The notes: generated from the letters alone by a model not told the origin. 22,628 nucleotides of DNA from Candidatus Falkowbacteria bacterium LH_S3 (GCA_023659985.1 JAGXOH010000006.1:1-22628); one strand, 5' to 3'. Positions 1 through 8,132 are shown, numbered from the stretch's first letter. A program made the numbers and translations.

Positions 1-79
1 TCTTTAAATAACATTAATTATCCCCAAAGTGTAACCTTGACCCTGCAACAGTACATGATTTTAAATACTCCTTAACTTG

Positions 80-88
80 TGTTATAAT
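80..88 (+). promoter_or_regulatory. Candidate extended -10 promoter for the pilT gene
   Basis: TGTTATAAT matches the extended -10 pattern (TG, one base, then TATAAT at 83-88), 37 bases before the start codon at 126. The -35 position around 60-65 (TTTAAA) matches poorly, which is acceptable for an extended -10 promoter. This is a sequence match only. In DNA this AT-rich, chance TATAAT words are common; the TG dinucleotide and the position before the first gene of a same-strand run raise the odds. Confidence 0.45.
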
Positions 89-125
89 AATATTAAATTT
101 TCTATTATTTCTAAATTTAAATTTT

Positions 126-1196
126 ATGAATTTTCAAAAATATTTCAAAAAAGCGGTTGATAAAAAAGCGTCTGATATCCATTTAGTGGGTGACAGCTTC
201 CCAGTACTTAGAATTGATGGTAGATTAGTGAAAATAGATGAAGAGAGACTGGACCCCAAAGAATTGGAAGAGGTTATATATAAAGAAATGTTTGACATTC
301 AAAAAAAACCTGACAAAGCAAAGGAGTTGCAACAACAATTTGAAGATAATAAAGAGCTAGATCTTTCTTATAAGTCAGCTGAACGATATTTCAGAATTAA
401 TCTTCACAGACAACAAGGAAAAATCGGACTGGCAGCTCGTTTGATCCCGGAAAGCATTCCTGGACCGAAAGAAATCGGTCTTGATGAAACCCTTTATAAC
501 TTAACTCATCTAAACGATGGGCTTATCTTGGTAGTAGGACAATCCGGTTCTGGTAAATCAACTACTTTAGCCTCTATGCTGGATATCATAAATAAAGAAA
601 GAAGAGCTCATATTATAACAATTGAAGACCCAATCGAGTATCGCATTCAAGAAAAACAAAGCACTATTGAACAAAGAGAAATCGGGTTTGACACTAATAG
701 TTTCTCCTCCGCCCTAAAATATTCTTTACGCCAAGACCCTAATGTTATCATGGTTGGTGAAATGAGGGATATTGAAACCTTTGCCTCTGCCTTAACAGCT
801 GCTGAAACCGGGCATTTGGTTATATCCACTCTTCACACTTCCACTGCAGTGGAAACCATTACCAGGATAGTGGATATATTCTCGGCTGACAAGGAAAATC
901 AAGTTATCAGCCAACTATCATCAACCCTGAGAGCGGTTATTTCCCAGCAATTATTATCCAAAATCGGCGGGGGGCGAATAGCGTCCAGAGAAATAATGAT
1001 AAACAACAATGCTGTTAGTAATCTTATTAAAAGCAAAAAATTTAAACAAATCTATACCAGTATCCAAACAGGCAAGAAAGAGGGGATGATAACCATGAAT
1101 AAAGCGATTGACAATTTATTAAATAATGGGGACATTAGTGAAGAAGTAGCGAATAGAAGAAAAAGAAACGTAGATACTAAAGCCACATATTACTAA
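126..1196 (+). CDS. pilT: PilT-type twitching-motility / pilus retraction ATPase
   Basis: A 356-residue cytoplasmic AAA-type secretion ATPase of the GspE/PilT family, expected to form a hexamer at the pilus base and drive pilus disassembly. An N-terminal PAS-like domain (about 1-100) contains the SDIHL segment typical of PilT. It is followed by Walker A GQSGSGKST (138-146), the Asp box IEDPIEY (166-172), a Walker B region ending in GEMRD (211-215), and the His box with TGHLVISTLHT (228-238). The C-terminal AVSNLIKS (296-303) corresponds to the AIRNLIRE motif linked to retraction, which favours PilT over PilB; length also fits PilT. PilU is the main alternative. No pilB, pilC or pilM-Q genes are adjacent, but a pilin-like gene lies at 16404-16877. 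No Shine-Dalgarno sequence precedes the ATG. Confidence 0.93.
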   Translation: MNFQKYFKKAVDKKASDIHLVGDSFPVLRIDGRLVKIDEERLDPKELEEVIYKEMFDIQKKPDKAKELQQQFEDNKELDLSYKSAERYFRINLHRQQGKIGLAARLIPESIPGPKEIGLDETLYNLTHLNDGLILVVGQSGSGKSTTLASMLDIINKERRAHIITIEDPIEYRIQEKQSTIEQREIGFDTNSFSSALKYSLRQDPNVIMVGEMRDIETFASALTAAETGHLVISTLHTSTAVETITRIVDIFSADKENQVISQLSSTLRAVISQQLLSKIGGGRIASREIMINNNAVSNLIKSKKFKQIYTSIQTGKKEGMITMNKAIDNLLNNGDISEEVANRRKRNVDTKATYY

Positions 1197-1211
1197 TAAC
1201 AGATAGATATT

Positions 1212-1541
1212 ATGACTCCAGAAAAATGGGAACAAACAGTAGGCCAGATCAAAGATGATTTGGAAGTAACAAAACACACCAAAGAACATATGGAAGAAGG
1301 AGGAGGGATTAATATTGAAATAATTGAATTCAAAGGTCCCTTGGGAGATATGAAATTGGAATTTATTGTTAAGCCAAAAGTCATTGATAAAAAAACTAAC
1401 TACTCCCAAAGAATAGGTTCTGAAACTAATGTTAAATATATATACAGCGAAACTGAAAAAAGTTATCAGCTTTTAGCTTATAAATGGAATGAAGATGATC
1501 AAGATTGGATAGAAATAGATGCCTCTTCCTTTTTTAATTAA
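1212..1541 (+). CDS. Conserved-looking small soluble protein of unknown function
   Basis: A 109-residue protein I do not recognise. It has no signal peptide and no membrane segment. The first 30 residues are charged and probably helical. The rest (about 33-105) alternates hydrophobic and charged residues in a pattern suggesting beta strands, with a central FKGPLGDMKLEFIV segment (39-52) and an acidic, aromatic C-terminus containing NEDDQDWIEID. It starts 15 bases after pilT and ends 5 bases before the next start, so it is probably co-transcribed with both. Codon and base usage resemble the neighbours. I infer a real gene from its tight packing and compositionally normal protein, but assign no function. 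Confidence 0.75.
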   Translation: MTPEKWEQTVGQIKDDLEVTKHTKEHMEEGGGINIEIIEFKGPLGDMKLEFIVKPKVIDKKTNYSQRIGSETNVKYIYSETEKSYQLLAYKWNEDDQDWIEIDASSFFN

Positions 1542-1546
1542 GGATA

Positions 1547-2317
1547 ATGTCCTTAAAATTTATGCGCTACCGCAAGGTCCTTATTTTACTTACTCCGTTA
1601 TTCATACTTGGTTTATACGAACTTTTCTATTTAAAGCCGGAATTGATCTATATCTGGCTTTTATTAAGCAATTTAGCATTACTTTTTACCATTAGATCTT
1701 TTTCCAAATTTTGGAATGTTTCCAATTGGTGGGATTATTGCATTCTGCCTGTTTTTTTTATCAGCAGTTTGGCTATCTATGTTTCCTTATTGATAAGTAA
1801 AACAACAATTCAATTTCTATTTTTTATTAACTTTGTATTTATTTTTTATTACTTAAAGAATACTTATTTTTACTTTGCTCAAAAAGAAAAAGGCAAGACT
1901 CTTATGCAAAATTTTTCCGCTCTAGGCAGTTTTTTAGTGATCTTTTTTGTTTCCGCTTCTATTTTTGGATTGCACTTATTTTTAAATGTTTCATTATGGC
2001 TTTCAATTTTTATATACACCGTTATCATATTAATGCTTGTTTATAGCGTTTTTATAACTAATCAAATTAAAATAAGGCAGAATATATATTTTATTTTTTT
2101 GATTACCCTAATAATGGCGGAAATATTTTATGTTATTTCTTTTTTACCCTTTAGCTACAAGATCCTTGGTTTAACCGTCGCTATCTGTTATTATATATCA
2201 ATAGGGATATTAAAATTTCATCTCAAAAACAGTTTAACTCAAAAAGCGGTAAAACTATATTTAACAGCCGGCATCGCGAGTATATTGATACTTTTTTTAA
2301 GCGCGCAATGGTTATAA
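1547..2317 (+). CDS. Polytopic membrane protein of unknown function
   Basis: A 256-residue, very hydrophobic protein with about eight or nine predicted transmembrane helices spread over its whole length and short connecting loops. I see no catalytic or transport motif that I recognise. Aromatic residues (Phe, Tyr, Trp) are unusually frequent. It begins 5 bases after the previous stop. The ATG at 1547 has AAGGA only 3 bases upstream, too close for a normal Shine-Dalgarno. An in-frame ATG at 1562 (MRYRKVLILL) is preceded by T, as are most starts in this window, and is an equally good candidate. It sits between a soluble unknown protein and an HtrA-like protein. Confidence 0.75.
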   Translation: MSLKFMRYRKVLILLTPLFILGLYELFYLKPELIYIWLLLSNLALLFTIRSFSKFWNVSNWWDYCILPVFFISSLAIYVSLLISKTTIQFLFFINFVFIFYYLKNTYFYFAQKEKGKTLMQNFSALGSFLVIFFVSASIFGLHLFLNVSLWLSIFIYTVIILMLVYSVFITNQIKIRQNIYFIFLITLIMAEIFYVISFLPFSYKILGLTVAICYYISIGILKFHLKNSLTQKAVKLYLTAGIASILILFLSAQWL

Positions 2318-2339
2318 AGCTGATTGAAAAACAAAAAAT

Positions 2340-3494
2340 ATGAACAAAAAAAACAATAATATTTTAATAGTAACAATAATAGCTATAGTTGCTGGCTTAA
2401 TCGCCGGTGTTGCCGGAGAAATATTGACTCGTAATTATATATTTAAAAATGTATATGATATTCCTTTCTCCAATGAATGGAATTTGTCTACAGAAGGGAT
2501 AAATCAAGGTAATCTAGTAATAGAAGGGGCAAAAAAAATAGTAGTTGAACAAAATGAAAGGCTGAATCAGGCAATCGCATCCTCCAAAGAAAGCATTGTG
2601 GGAATTTTTGAAAAAAAAGAAGAAGGCTCCGAAGATGAGCCAGATGCCGCAACAACTACTTTAGATAAAATAAAGAGGGGAAATTTTTATAATCTAACAC
2701 AAGAGTTTGGACAAGGCCTAATAATGACTAGTGATGGATGGATATTGACCAACGCTTTTTCAGGAGCAGAAATTAATCCGGACCGATATGTAATAATAAC
2801 AAAAGACCGGAAGATAAAAGAAATAGACCGAATTATTCCTGCTGTGGAGAGTGGCTACAGCTTTGTTTATGTAAAAGATGCCCAAGAACTGCCAGTCAAA
2901 AATTTAGCCACTGAAAATGATATTCAAGAAGGAGAGGTTGTCTTGATGTCAAATTGGTCAGAAAATAGTTTGATAACTCGTATTATTGATAACGAAAAAC
3001 AAAATCTTATAAAAAACAGTGATAAAAAAGATTGGTCTTTAAATCTTTTAAATAATGTGTCTGATTATTTCCAGCCGGCATTTATTTTTGATTTAAATAA
3101 AAACATTGTTGGAATTCTTAATGGCAAAGGCAGATCTTTTTCTATTACCAAGTTTAAAAATCAACTACTTAGCCTTTTGCAATCAAAAGAAATAAAAACC
3201 CCAATATTAGGAATTAATTATATAAATTTATCAGATGTAGCCGTTCCAAAAGAAAATGAAAATGGAGCCTTGATATATCCGAACAAAAACGGAGTGGCGG
3301 TCGTGGACGGCAGTCCGGCAGATAAAGCTGATTTAAAGCAAGGGGATGTAATCATTTCCGTAAACAACCAAAAAATAAATAAAAATACGGATTTATCTTC
3401 CATAGTTCAATATTCTCTTCCGGGTGATATATTGAGCCTTGTTTATGAAAGTAAAGGCAAACAATATTCAATCAATATACAACTGGAAGATTAA
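2340..3494 (+). CDS. Membrane-anchored HtrA-like protein with PDZ domain, catalytic triad apparently lost
   Basis: A 384-residue protein. An N-terminal membrane helix (about 8-27) is followed by a trypsin-like S1C region (about 80-275) and a C-terminal PDZ domain (about 285-383, including GSPADKADLKQGDVIISVNN at 324-343). The strand pattern of HtrA is visible in GQGLIMTSDGWILTN (124-138), but the catalytic His position after LTN is Phe140. The Asp position in the segment normally reading DIAVLKI is Ser174 (or Tyr173). The GNSGGPL motif is absent, with Gln245 at the Ser position just before FIFDLNKNIVGI. A peptidase activity is therefore unlikely. I infer a pseudoprotease that still binds peptides or partners through PDZ on the outer face of the membrane. 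The gene lies 17 bases before pgk, so it may share its transcript. Confidence 0.82.
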   Translation: MNKKNNNILIVTIIAIVAGLIAGVAGEILTRNYIFKNVYDIPFSNEWNLSTEGINQGNLVIEGAKKIVVEQNERLNQAIASSKESIVGIFEKKEEGSEDEPDAATTTLDKIKRGNFYNLTQEFGQGLIMTSDGWILTNAFSGAEINPDRYVIITKDRKIKEIDRIIPAVESGYSFVYVKDAQELPVKNLATENDIQEGEVVLMSNWSENSLITRIIDNEKQNLIKNSDKKDWSLNLLNNVSDYFQPAFIFDLNKNIVGILNGKGRSFSITKFKNQLLSLLQSKEIKTPILGINYINLSDVAVPKENENGALIYPNKNGVAVVDGSPADKADLKQGDVIISVNNQKINKNTDLSSIVQYSLPGDILSLVYESKGKQYSINIQLED

Positions 3495-3511
3495 AAAAGA
3501 TTATATTAAAT

Positions 3512-4738
3512 ATGCTAAAAATAAAAACCATTGATAAATGCAAAAACCTAGGCGAGAAAACAGTGTTTTTAAGAGTGGACTTTAATGTTCCCATAAAAAA
3601 AGGCAGAATAAGAAATGAAAAAAAAATACATGACGAACTGCCAACTATTGAATATTTAATCCGCAATAATTGTAAGATTATATTAGGCACCCACTTGGGA
3701 AGACCACAAGGTAGGAAAGTGATGCAATACACCACCAAGGCTTTAGCGCGGAAATTAAATGAATTCACTGGAGCTGATCAAAGAAAAAACAAAGTCCCCT
3801 TTACTCAAAAAATGGGTAGAATAAGATTTATTGAACAATGTTCAGGCAAGGAAGTCAAACAGGCAACTTCAAAATTAGAAGCCGGACAAATTCTTTTTTT
3901 AGAAAATTTGCGATTTGACAAAAGAGAGGAAGCAAATGATAAAAAACTGGCTAAAGAGTGGTCTGAATTAGCCGATATTTATATAAATAATGCTTTTTCA
4001 GTTTCACATAGAAAACACGCATCAATGCATGCTATTAAAAAATTTTTACCCGCCTATGCCGGATTGCTTTTAGAAAAAGAACTAAAAAATTTGGAAAAAA
4101 TACGAAAACCTAAGGAAAAATTAGTTCTTGTCTTGGGTGGAGCTAAAATAAAAACCAAGCTCCCTATAATTAATAATCTATACAAAAAATCTTCTAAAAT
4201 ATTAATAGGAGGCGCTTTAGCTAATAATTTTTTTGTCGCCAACGGCTTAGAGACAGGTAAATCTTTATTAGACAAGGATAGAGTTTCAGTAACCAAGGGT
4301 TTAATTCGTAAAATTCCTAAAAATAAACTAGTCTTGCCGGTAGACGTTGTAACCGCAGACAAAAAAACAGTTAAAGCTAAAGCTAAGATAAAAAATATCC
4401 ACAATATCAGGAAAAATGAATATATATTAGATATTGGCCCGGAAACTTTAAGGATTTTCTCAAAACATATAAAAAAAAGCTCTATCTTGGTTTGGAACGG
4501 TCCTATGGGATTATTTGAAAATGATAAATTTAAACACGGAAGCTTAGGTATAGGAAGGCTTATCGCTTCTAGATCAAAAAATAAATCCTTTGGCCTAGTA
4601 GGAGGCGGAGAGACAGTTCAAGCTTTAGCAATGACTGAAATGTTGGAATATGTTGATTGGGTGTCAACTGGAGGAGGAGCTATGCTTTCTTATTTAGGAG
4701 ACGGAAAAATGCCAGGATTAGAAGATATTATGTATTAA
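3512..4738 (+). CDS. pgk: Phosphoglycerate kinase
   Basis: 408 residues, close to the usual 390-415. It transfers phosphate from 1,3-bisphosphoglycerate to ADP in the cytoplasm, the first ATP-yielding step of glycolysis. Visible motifs: RVDFNVP (21-27), HLGRP (61-65), FLENLRF (129-135), RKHAS (167-171), LGGAKIKTK (208-216), VWNGPMGLFE (327-336), GGGET (364-368) and STGGGA (385-390). Two core positions are unusual. The arginine that normally precedes I..(A)LPTI and binds 3-phosphoglycerate (Arg38 in yeast) is Lys38. The nucleotide-site GGGDT/S motif reads GGGET, with Glu367. The Lys codon lies in a run of nine adenines, so the raw reads deserve a look. Enolase follows 21 bases downstream. Confidence 0.95.
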   Translation: MLKIKTIDKCKNLGEKTVFLRVDFNVPIKKGRIRNEKKIHDELPTIEYLIRNNCKIILGTHLGRPQGRKVMQYTTKALARKLNEFTGADQRKNKVPFTQKMGRIRFIEQCSGKEVKQATSKLEAGQILFLENLRFDKREEANDKKLAKEWSELADIYINNAFSVSHRKHASMHAIKKFLPAYAGLLLEKELKNLEKIRKPKEKLVLVLGGAKIKTKLPIINNLYKKSSKILIGGALANNFFVANGLETGKSLLDKDRVSVTKGLIRKIPKNKLVLPVDVVTADKKTVKAKAKIKNIHNIRKNEYILDIGPETLRIFSKHIKKSSILVWNGPMGLFENDKFKHGSLGIGRLIASRSKNKSFGLVGGGETVQALAMTEMLEYVDWVSTGGGAMLSYLGDGKMPGLEDIMY

Positions 4739-4759
4739 ATTTATTTTTAACATACTTAT

Positions 4760-6031
4760 ATGGCAGAAATTAAAACAATAAAAGCAAGGGAGATCTTGGA
4801 TTCACGGGGCAATCCCACAATCCAAACCGAAGTAACCTTAACTAATAAAATAACAGCTAAAGCCAGTGTTCCTTCCGGTTCTTCCACTGGCATACACGAA
4901 GCTTGCGAATTAAGAGATGAAGATGATGATAGATATCAAGGGAAAGGCGTGCTTACAGCTGTTAAGAATGTAAACGAAATCATACAACCAAAATTAAAGG
5001 GTTGGGAAGTTAGTAAGCAAGAAAAGATTGATAAAGAACTGATAAAATTAGATGGTACAGAATCTAAATATAAACTTGGAGCCAACGCCACCCTTTCTGT
5101 CTCTTTAGCTTGCGCTCGCGCCGGGGCAGTTGCTGCCAAAAAAGAGCTTTTTCAATACTTAACCCAGCTATATAAGTATAAAAAATACAAATATTCACTG
5201 CCAACTCCGGTATTTAACGTGTTTAATGGAGGTAAGCATGCGGATACTAATCTGAATTTTCAAGAATTCTTATTGATCCCTACTGTTAACGTTTCAATAA
5301 AAGAAAAAATAAGAATGGGAGCGGAGATTTTTCATGAATTAGAATATGTATTAAAAAAAGCCGGATTTGACACTGATATAGGGGCTGAAGGAGGATATGC
5401 TCCTAATATTAGTTCCAGTGTTCAAGCAGTGGAATTGATACTGTCATCCGCAATAAATATGAGATACAAGCCTGGCAAAGATATCAAAATCGGTACTGAT
5501 GTAGGCTCTTCAGAGCTTTATAATAAAAATACGGGGAAATATATTTTTAAACTTGATAATGCTTGTTTTACAACTGATACCTTAGTGGGTCTTTACTATG
5601 AATGGTTTAGAAAATATCCTATGTTGTCTATAGAAGATGGCTTAGATCAAGATGATTGGCAAGGATGGAAACAATTAACCAAGGAACTGGGATCTGAATT
5701 ATTAATAATAGGAGATGATTTGTTTACTACAAATGTTAATCGTTTGCGCAAAGGACTTAAAGAAAAAGCAGCCAATTCTATCTTGATCAAACCCAATCAA
5801 GTGGGAACTCTTACAGAAACGATAGAATGCATTAAATTGGCTCAAAAACATAACTACACCATAATGATCTCCCATAGAAGCGGAGAAACTTGTGATGATT
5901 TTATAGCCGACTTGGCAGTATCTTGTCGTGCTGAATACATCAAAGCCGGCTCTTTAAGTAGAGGAGAAAGATTGGCTAAATATAATAGATTAATGAAAAT
6001 AGAAGATATTCTTTTTGATAAAATGTCATAG
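4760..6031 (+). CDS. eno: Enolase
   Basis: 423 residues, the usual length for bacterial enolase (about 415-435). It dehydrates 2-phosphoglycerate to phosphoenolpyruvate and needs Mg2+. Motifs: ILDSRGNPT (12-20), the mobile loop SGSSTG (39-44), NGGKHADTN (157-164) with the His160 equivalent, QEF with Glu169, GAEGGYAPN (208-216) with catalytic Glu210, metal ligands Asp247, Glu292 (SIEDGLDQDDW) and Asp319 (IIGDD), catalytic base Lys344 in LIKPNQ, SHRSGET (371-377), and Lys395 in IKAGS. All catalytic and metal residues are kept. Two small deviations are GAEGG where GDEGG is usual, and Ile45 after the mobile loop. The stop is TAG, one of only two in the window. A long non-coding repeat region follows. 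Confidence 0.97.
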   Translation: MAEIKTIKAREILDSRGNPTIQTEVTLTNKITAKASVPSGSSTGIHEACELRDEDDDRYQGKGVLTAVKNVNEIIQPKLKGWEVSKQEKIDKELIKLDGTESKYKLGANATLSVSLACARAGAVAAKKELFQYLTQLYKYKKYKYSLPTPVFNVFNGGKHADTNLNFQEFLLIPTVNVSIKEKIRMGAEIFHELEYVLKKAGFDTDIGAEGGYAPNISSSVQAVELILSSAINMRYKPGKDIKIGTDVGSSELYNKNTGKYIFKLDNACFTTDTLVGLYYEWFRKYPMLSIEDGLDQDDWQGWKQLTKELGSELLIIGDDLFTTNVNRLRKGLKEKAANSILIKPNQVGTLTETIECIKLAQKHNYTIMISHRSGETCDDFIADLAVSCRAEYIKAGSLSRGERLAKYNRLMKIEDILFDKMS

Positions 6032-6091
6032 CAATATGATAATGTCATACAATAAAATCCTAATGACAAAGCTCAAATGTCAAATGAATGT

Positions 6092-6150
6092 CAAATGTCA
6101 AAGTTCAAATGTCAAATTAAATGTCAAAACTTAAAACTAAAAGCTAAAAG
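6092..6150 (+). repeat. 59-bp direct repeat, copy 1
   Basis: This copy matches 6161-6219 at 56 of 59 positions by eye, with three transitions. The two copies are offset by 69 bases, separated by a short TCAAAAAATC linker (6151-6160). They form the most regular part of the repeat island. Confidence 0.85.
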
Positions 6151-6160
6151 TCAAAAAATC

Positions 6161-6219
6161 CAAATGTCAAAGCTCAAATGTCAAATTAAATGTCAAAACT
6201 TAAAGCTAAAAGCTAAAAA
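6161..6219 (+). repeat. 59-bp direct repeat, copy 2
   Basis: This is the second copy of the 59-bp repeat at 6092-6150, differing at three transition positions. High identity between non-coding copies suggests recent duplication or ongoing homogenisation. Confidence 0.85.
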
Positions 6220-6250
6220 CTACAACTTAAAACTCAAAACTTAAAATTTT

Positions 6251-6274
6251 TTACTTCTTACTTCTTACTTCTTA
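6251..6274 (+). repeat. Heptamer tandem repeat (TTACTTC)3 plus TTA
   Basis: Three perfect copies of TTACTTC and a partial fourth lie between the left and right arms of the repeat island. The array occupies the region that would form the loop if the flanking inverted repeats paired. Perfect short tandem repeats of this kind change length readily by slippage. Confidence 0.85.
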
Positions 6275-6377
6275 ACGATGCTTTAATTCAGTTTTGAATT
6301 TTGAATTTTGGTTTTGAGTTTCAACTATATTTCATTTGTCATTTGGATTTTGGATTTCAAAGCTTAAATGTCAAATG

Positions 6378-6539
6378 TTGTAACCTTGCAGATTATAAAT
6401 TAATGGTAATCAGAGAATAAATCCAAAAATTAATTAAAATTTATCGGTATGAAATTTTTAAATTGCCTTGACATATTCTTCTTGATAAATAACAAAAACA
6501 AAAATTAAATTATTTATACATTATTTATTTTTAAAAAAT
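6378..6539 (+). other. AT-rich leader between the repeat island and gpmI
   Basis: I see no gene, RNA gene or hairpin with a U-run here. A perfect TTGACA lies at 6468-6473, but no convincing -10 hexamer follows at 16-18 bases; the best is TAACAA at 6490-6495. A promoter for gpmI may lie here, since the repeat island separates it from eno, but the sequence does not settle where. No Shine-Dalgarno sequence precedes the ATG at 6540. Confidence 0.4.
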
Positions 6540-8117
6540 ATGAAACTTCAATCTCAAAATAATATTTTACCTTTATTAGTGGTTATCTTAGACGGATGGG
6601 GACTGTCATCCTTAAAAAAGGGGGACGCCACTACATTTGCTTCTACTCCAACAATGAATAAACTAATGAAAAATTATCCGTTTACCAGCTTAAATGCTCA
6701 TGGCAAATATGTCGGATTGGCCATGAATCCGCCTCAGGTAGGCAATAGCGAGGCTGGACATATGAATATAGGAGCCGGCAGGGTGGTGGAGCAAGAATCA
6801 GTTAGAATTAATCATAGCATAAAAAACGGAACTTTTTATAAAAACGCCGCTTTTACAGAAGCAATTAGACATTTGAAGAAAAACAAATCAAATCTTCATA
6901 TAATGGGTATAGTTTCCAGAAAAATGAGCCCTCACAGCAATAACGATCATTTATATGCTTTATTAAAATTAGCCAGACAAAACCAAGTTAAAAATATTTA
7001 TTTACACCTTTTCACAGATGGACGCGATTCTCCCAAATTTGACGGAATAAAAATTATAGAAAAGATAAAATCTCAGCTTAAAGACAATGAAAAAATAACC
7101 ACAATAATGGGTAGATTTTATGCCATGGACAGAAAAAAGAAGTGGGACAGGACCAGAAAAGCTTATGAAGCACTGGTTAACGGAAAAGGTAATCTGGCTA
7201 AAAACACCCAGGTCGCAATTAGCTCCAGCTATAATAAAGGAAATTCAGATGAATATATAAAACCGATCATTATAAGCAAAGACAGAATAAAAGAGCAGGG
7301 AAGAATAAAAGACAACGATTCTATAATCTTTTTTAACTTACGGTCTGACAGGGCAAGACAATTGGCTAAAATATTCGTGCAAAAAAAATTTAAAAAATCT
7401 AATCCTGGTGCTTATAAAAGAAAAAGCGTTTTAAAAAACATAAAGTTTATAGCTATGACTGACTTTGGACCTGATCTTGATTCCATATTAACCGCTTACC
7501 CCGGTGTTGACCTTAAAGGTACTCTACCCATAGCTTTAAAAAGCCTGTCTCAAATTTATATGGCTGAATCTGAAAAATACGCCCATGTCACTTATTTTTT
7601 AAATGGAGGTTATAGTCACAAAATAAACGGAGAAGATTATTACGGGCCAAATTCTCCTAATGTAGCATCTTATGATCAAACACCTTTAATGAAAAGCGAA
7701 CATTTAACTGATAAAATACTGGACAACTTAAAAAAAGATAAGTATGATTTTACTTTTGTAAATTTTGCCGCTCCTGACATGATAGGGCACACCGGAAACC
7801 TAAAAGCCGGCATTAAATGTTGCGAGAAATTAGACGCTTTATTAGAACAATTAATAAAAAACTATTTAGGGAAAAATGGAACAATTATAGTAACCGCTGA
7901 TCATGGCAATATTGAACAAATGATTAATCCTAAAACAGGAGAAATAGAAACCAGACATAGTAGCAATCAAGTGCCGTTTATTTTGGTTAACAAAAAAATG
8001 AAAAAAATAAAACTCAAAAAAAATGGCAAGCTTTCAAGTATTGCTCCTACTATTATTGAAATATTAGGACTGGAAAAGCCTCAAAAAATGACCGGAGCAA
8101 GCTTGATAAAAAAATAA
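6540..8117 (+). CDS. gpmI: 2,3-bisphosphoglycerate-independent phosphoglycerate mutase
   Basis: 525 residues, typical for this alkaline-phosphatase-superfamily enzyme (about 510-530). It interconverts 3- and 2-phosphoglycerate through a phosphoserine intermediate, using two Mn2+ ions. All expected metal ligands are visible: Asp18 (LDGWG), nucleophile Ser70 (GNSEAGH, 68-74), Asp413 and His417 (PDMIGHTG), Asp454 and His455 (TADHGN), and His473 (RHSSNQVP). Substrate-domain motifs are also present: HSNNDH (132-137), DGRDSP (160-165), GRFYAMDR (191-198), RSDRARQ (268-274) and EKYAHVTYFLNGG (345-357). It links pgk and eno. A degenerate paralogue starts 15 bases downstream, making a tandem pair. Confidence 0.97.
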   Translation: MKLQSQNNILPLLVVILDGWGLSSLKKGDATTFASTPTMNKLMKNYPFTSLNAHGKYVGLAMNPPQVGNSEAGHMNIGAGRVVEQESVRINHSIKNGTFYKNAAFTEAIRHLKKNKSNLHIMGIVSRKMSPHSNNDHLYALLKLARQNQVKNIYLHLFTDGRDSPKFDGIKIIEKIKSQLKDNEKITTIMGRFYAMDRKKKWDRTRKAYEALVNGKGNLAKNTQVAISSSYNKGNSDEYIKPIIISKDRIKEQGRIKDNDSIIFFNLRSDRARQLAKIFVQKKFKKSNPGAYKRKSVLKNIKFIAMTDFGPDLDSILTAYPGVDLKGTLPIALKSLSQIYMAESEKYAHVTYFLNGGYSHKINGEDYYGPNSPNVASYDQTPLMKSEHLTDKILDNLKKDKYDFTFVNFAAPDMIGHTGNLKAGIKCCEKLDALLEQLIKNYLGKNGTIIVTADHGNIEQMINPKTGEIETRHSSNQVPFILVNKKMKKIKLKKNGKLSSIAPTIIEILGLEKPQKMTGASLIKK

Positions 8118-8132
8118 AAGCATAAAATATAT

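Larger units (their letters stand above)
6061..6377 (+). repeat. AT-rich intergenic island of direct and inverted repeats built on CAAATGTCAAA-like words
   Basis: The left part (6061-6240) is a run of near-identical words such as CAAATGTCAAA and ACTTAAAGCT. The right part (6291-6377) carries their reverse complements, for example GTTTTGAGTTT (6311-6321), which pairs exactly with 6230-6240, and TTTGTCATTTGGATTTT (6335-6351), which pairs with 6155-6171 with one mismatch. CAAAGCTTAAATGTCAAATG (6358-6377) repeats 6067-6086 with one difference. No plausible protein is encoded. From memory, similar low-complexity words occur between genes in other environmental and CPR genomes, but I cannot test that here. 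It may be a MITE-like or replication-slippage product, or a structured RNA/DNA region between eno and gpmI. Confidence 0.85.

Noticed and set aside
30..39. TGTAACCTTG shared between 30-39 and 6379-6388 as a dispersed repeat
   Set aside because: A 10-base match is expected many times by chance in a window of this size and the flanks do not extend it.
1119..1409. Antisense open frames such as 1119-1409 and 4054-4404
   Set aside because: They lie opposite clear coding genes, encode low-complexity hydrophobic strings and show no family motifs.
6026..6039. Terminator hairpin at the end of eno (TCATA, loop GCAA, TATGA)
   Set aside because: The stem is only five AT-rich pairs, overlaps the stop codon and has no T-run after it.
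6061..6377. CRISPR array
   Set aside because: The repeats are low-complexity, abut each other and appear in both orientations, with no regular unique spacers and no cas genes nearby.
6468..6495. Sigma-70 promoter for gpmI from the perfect TTGACA
   Set aside because: No adequate -10 hexamer lies 15-19 bases downstream, so it is mentioned only as part of the leader.
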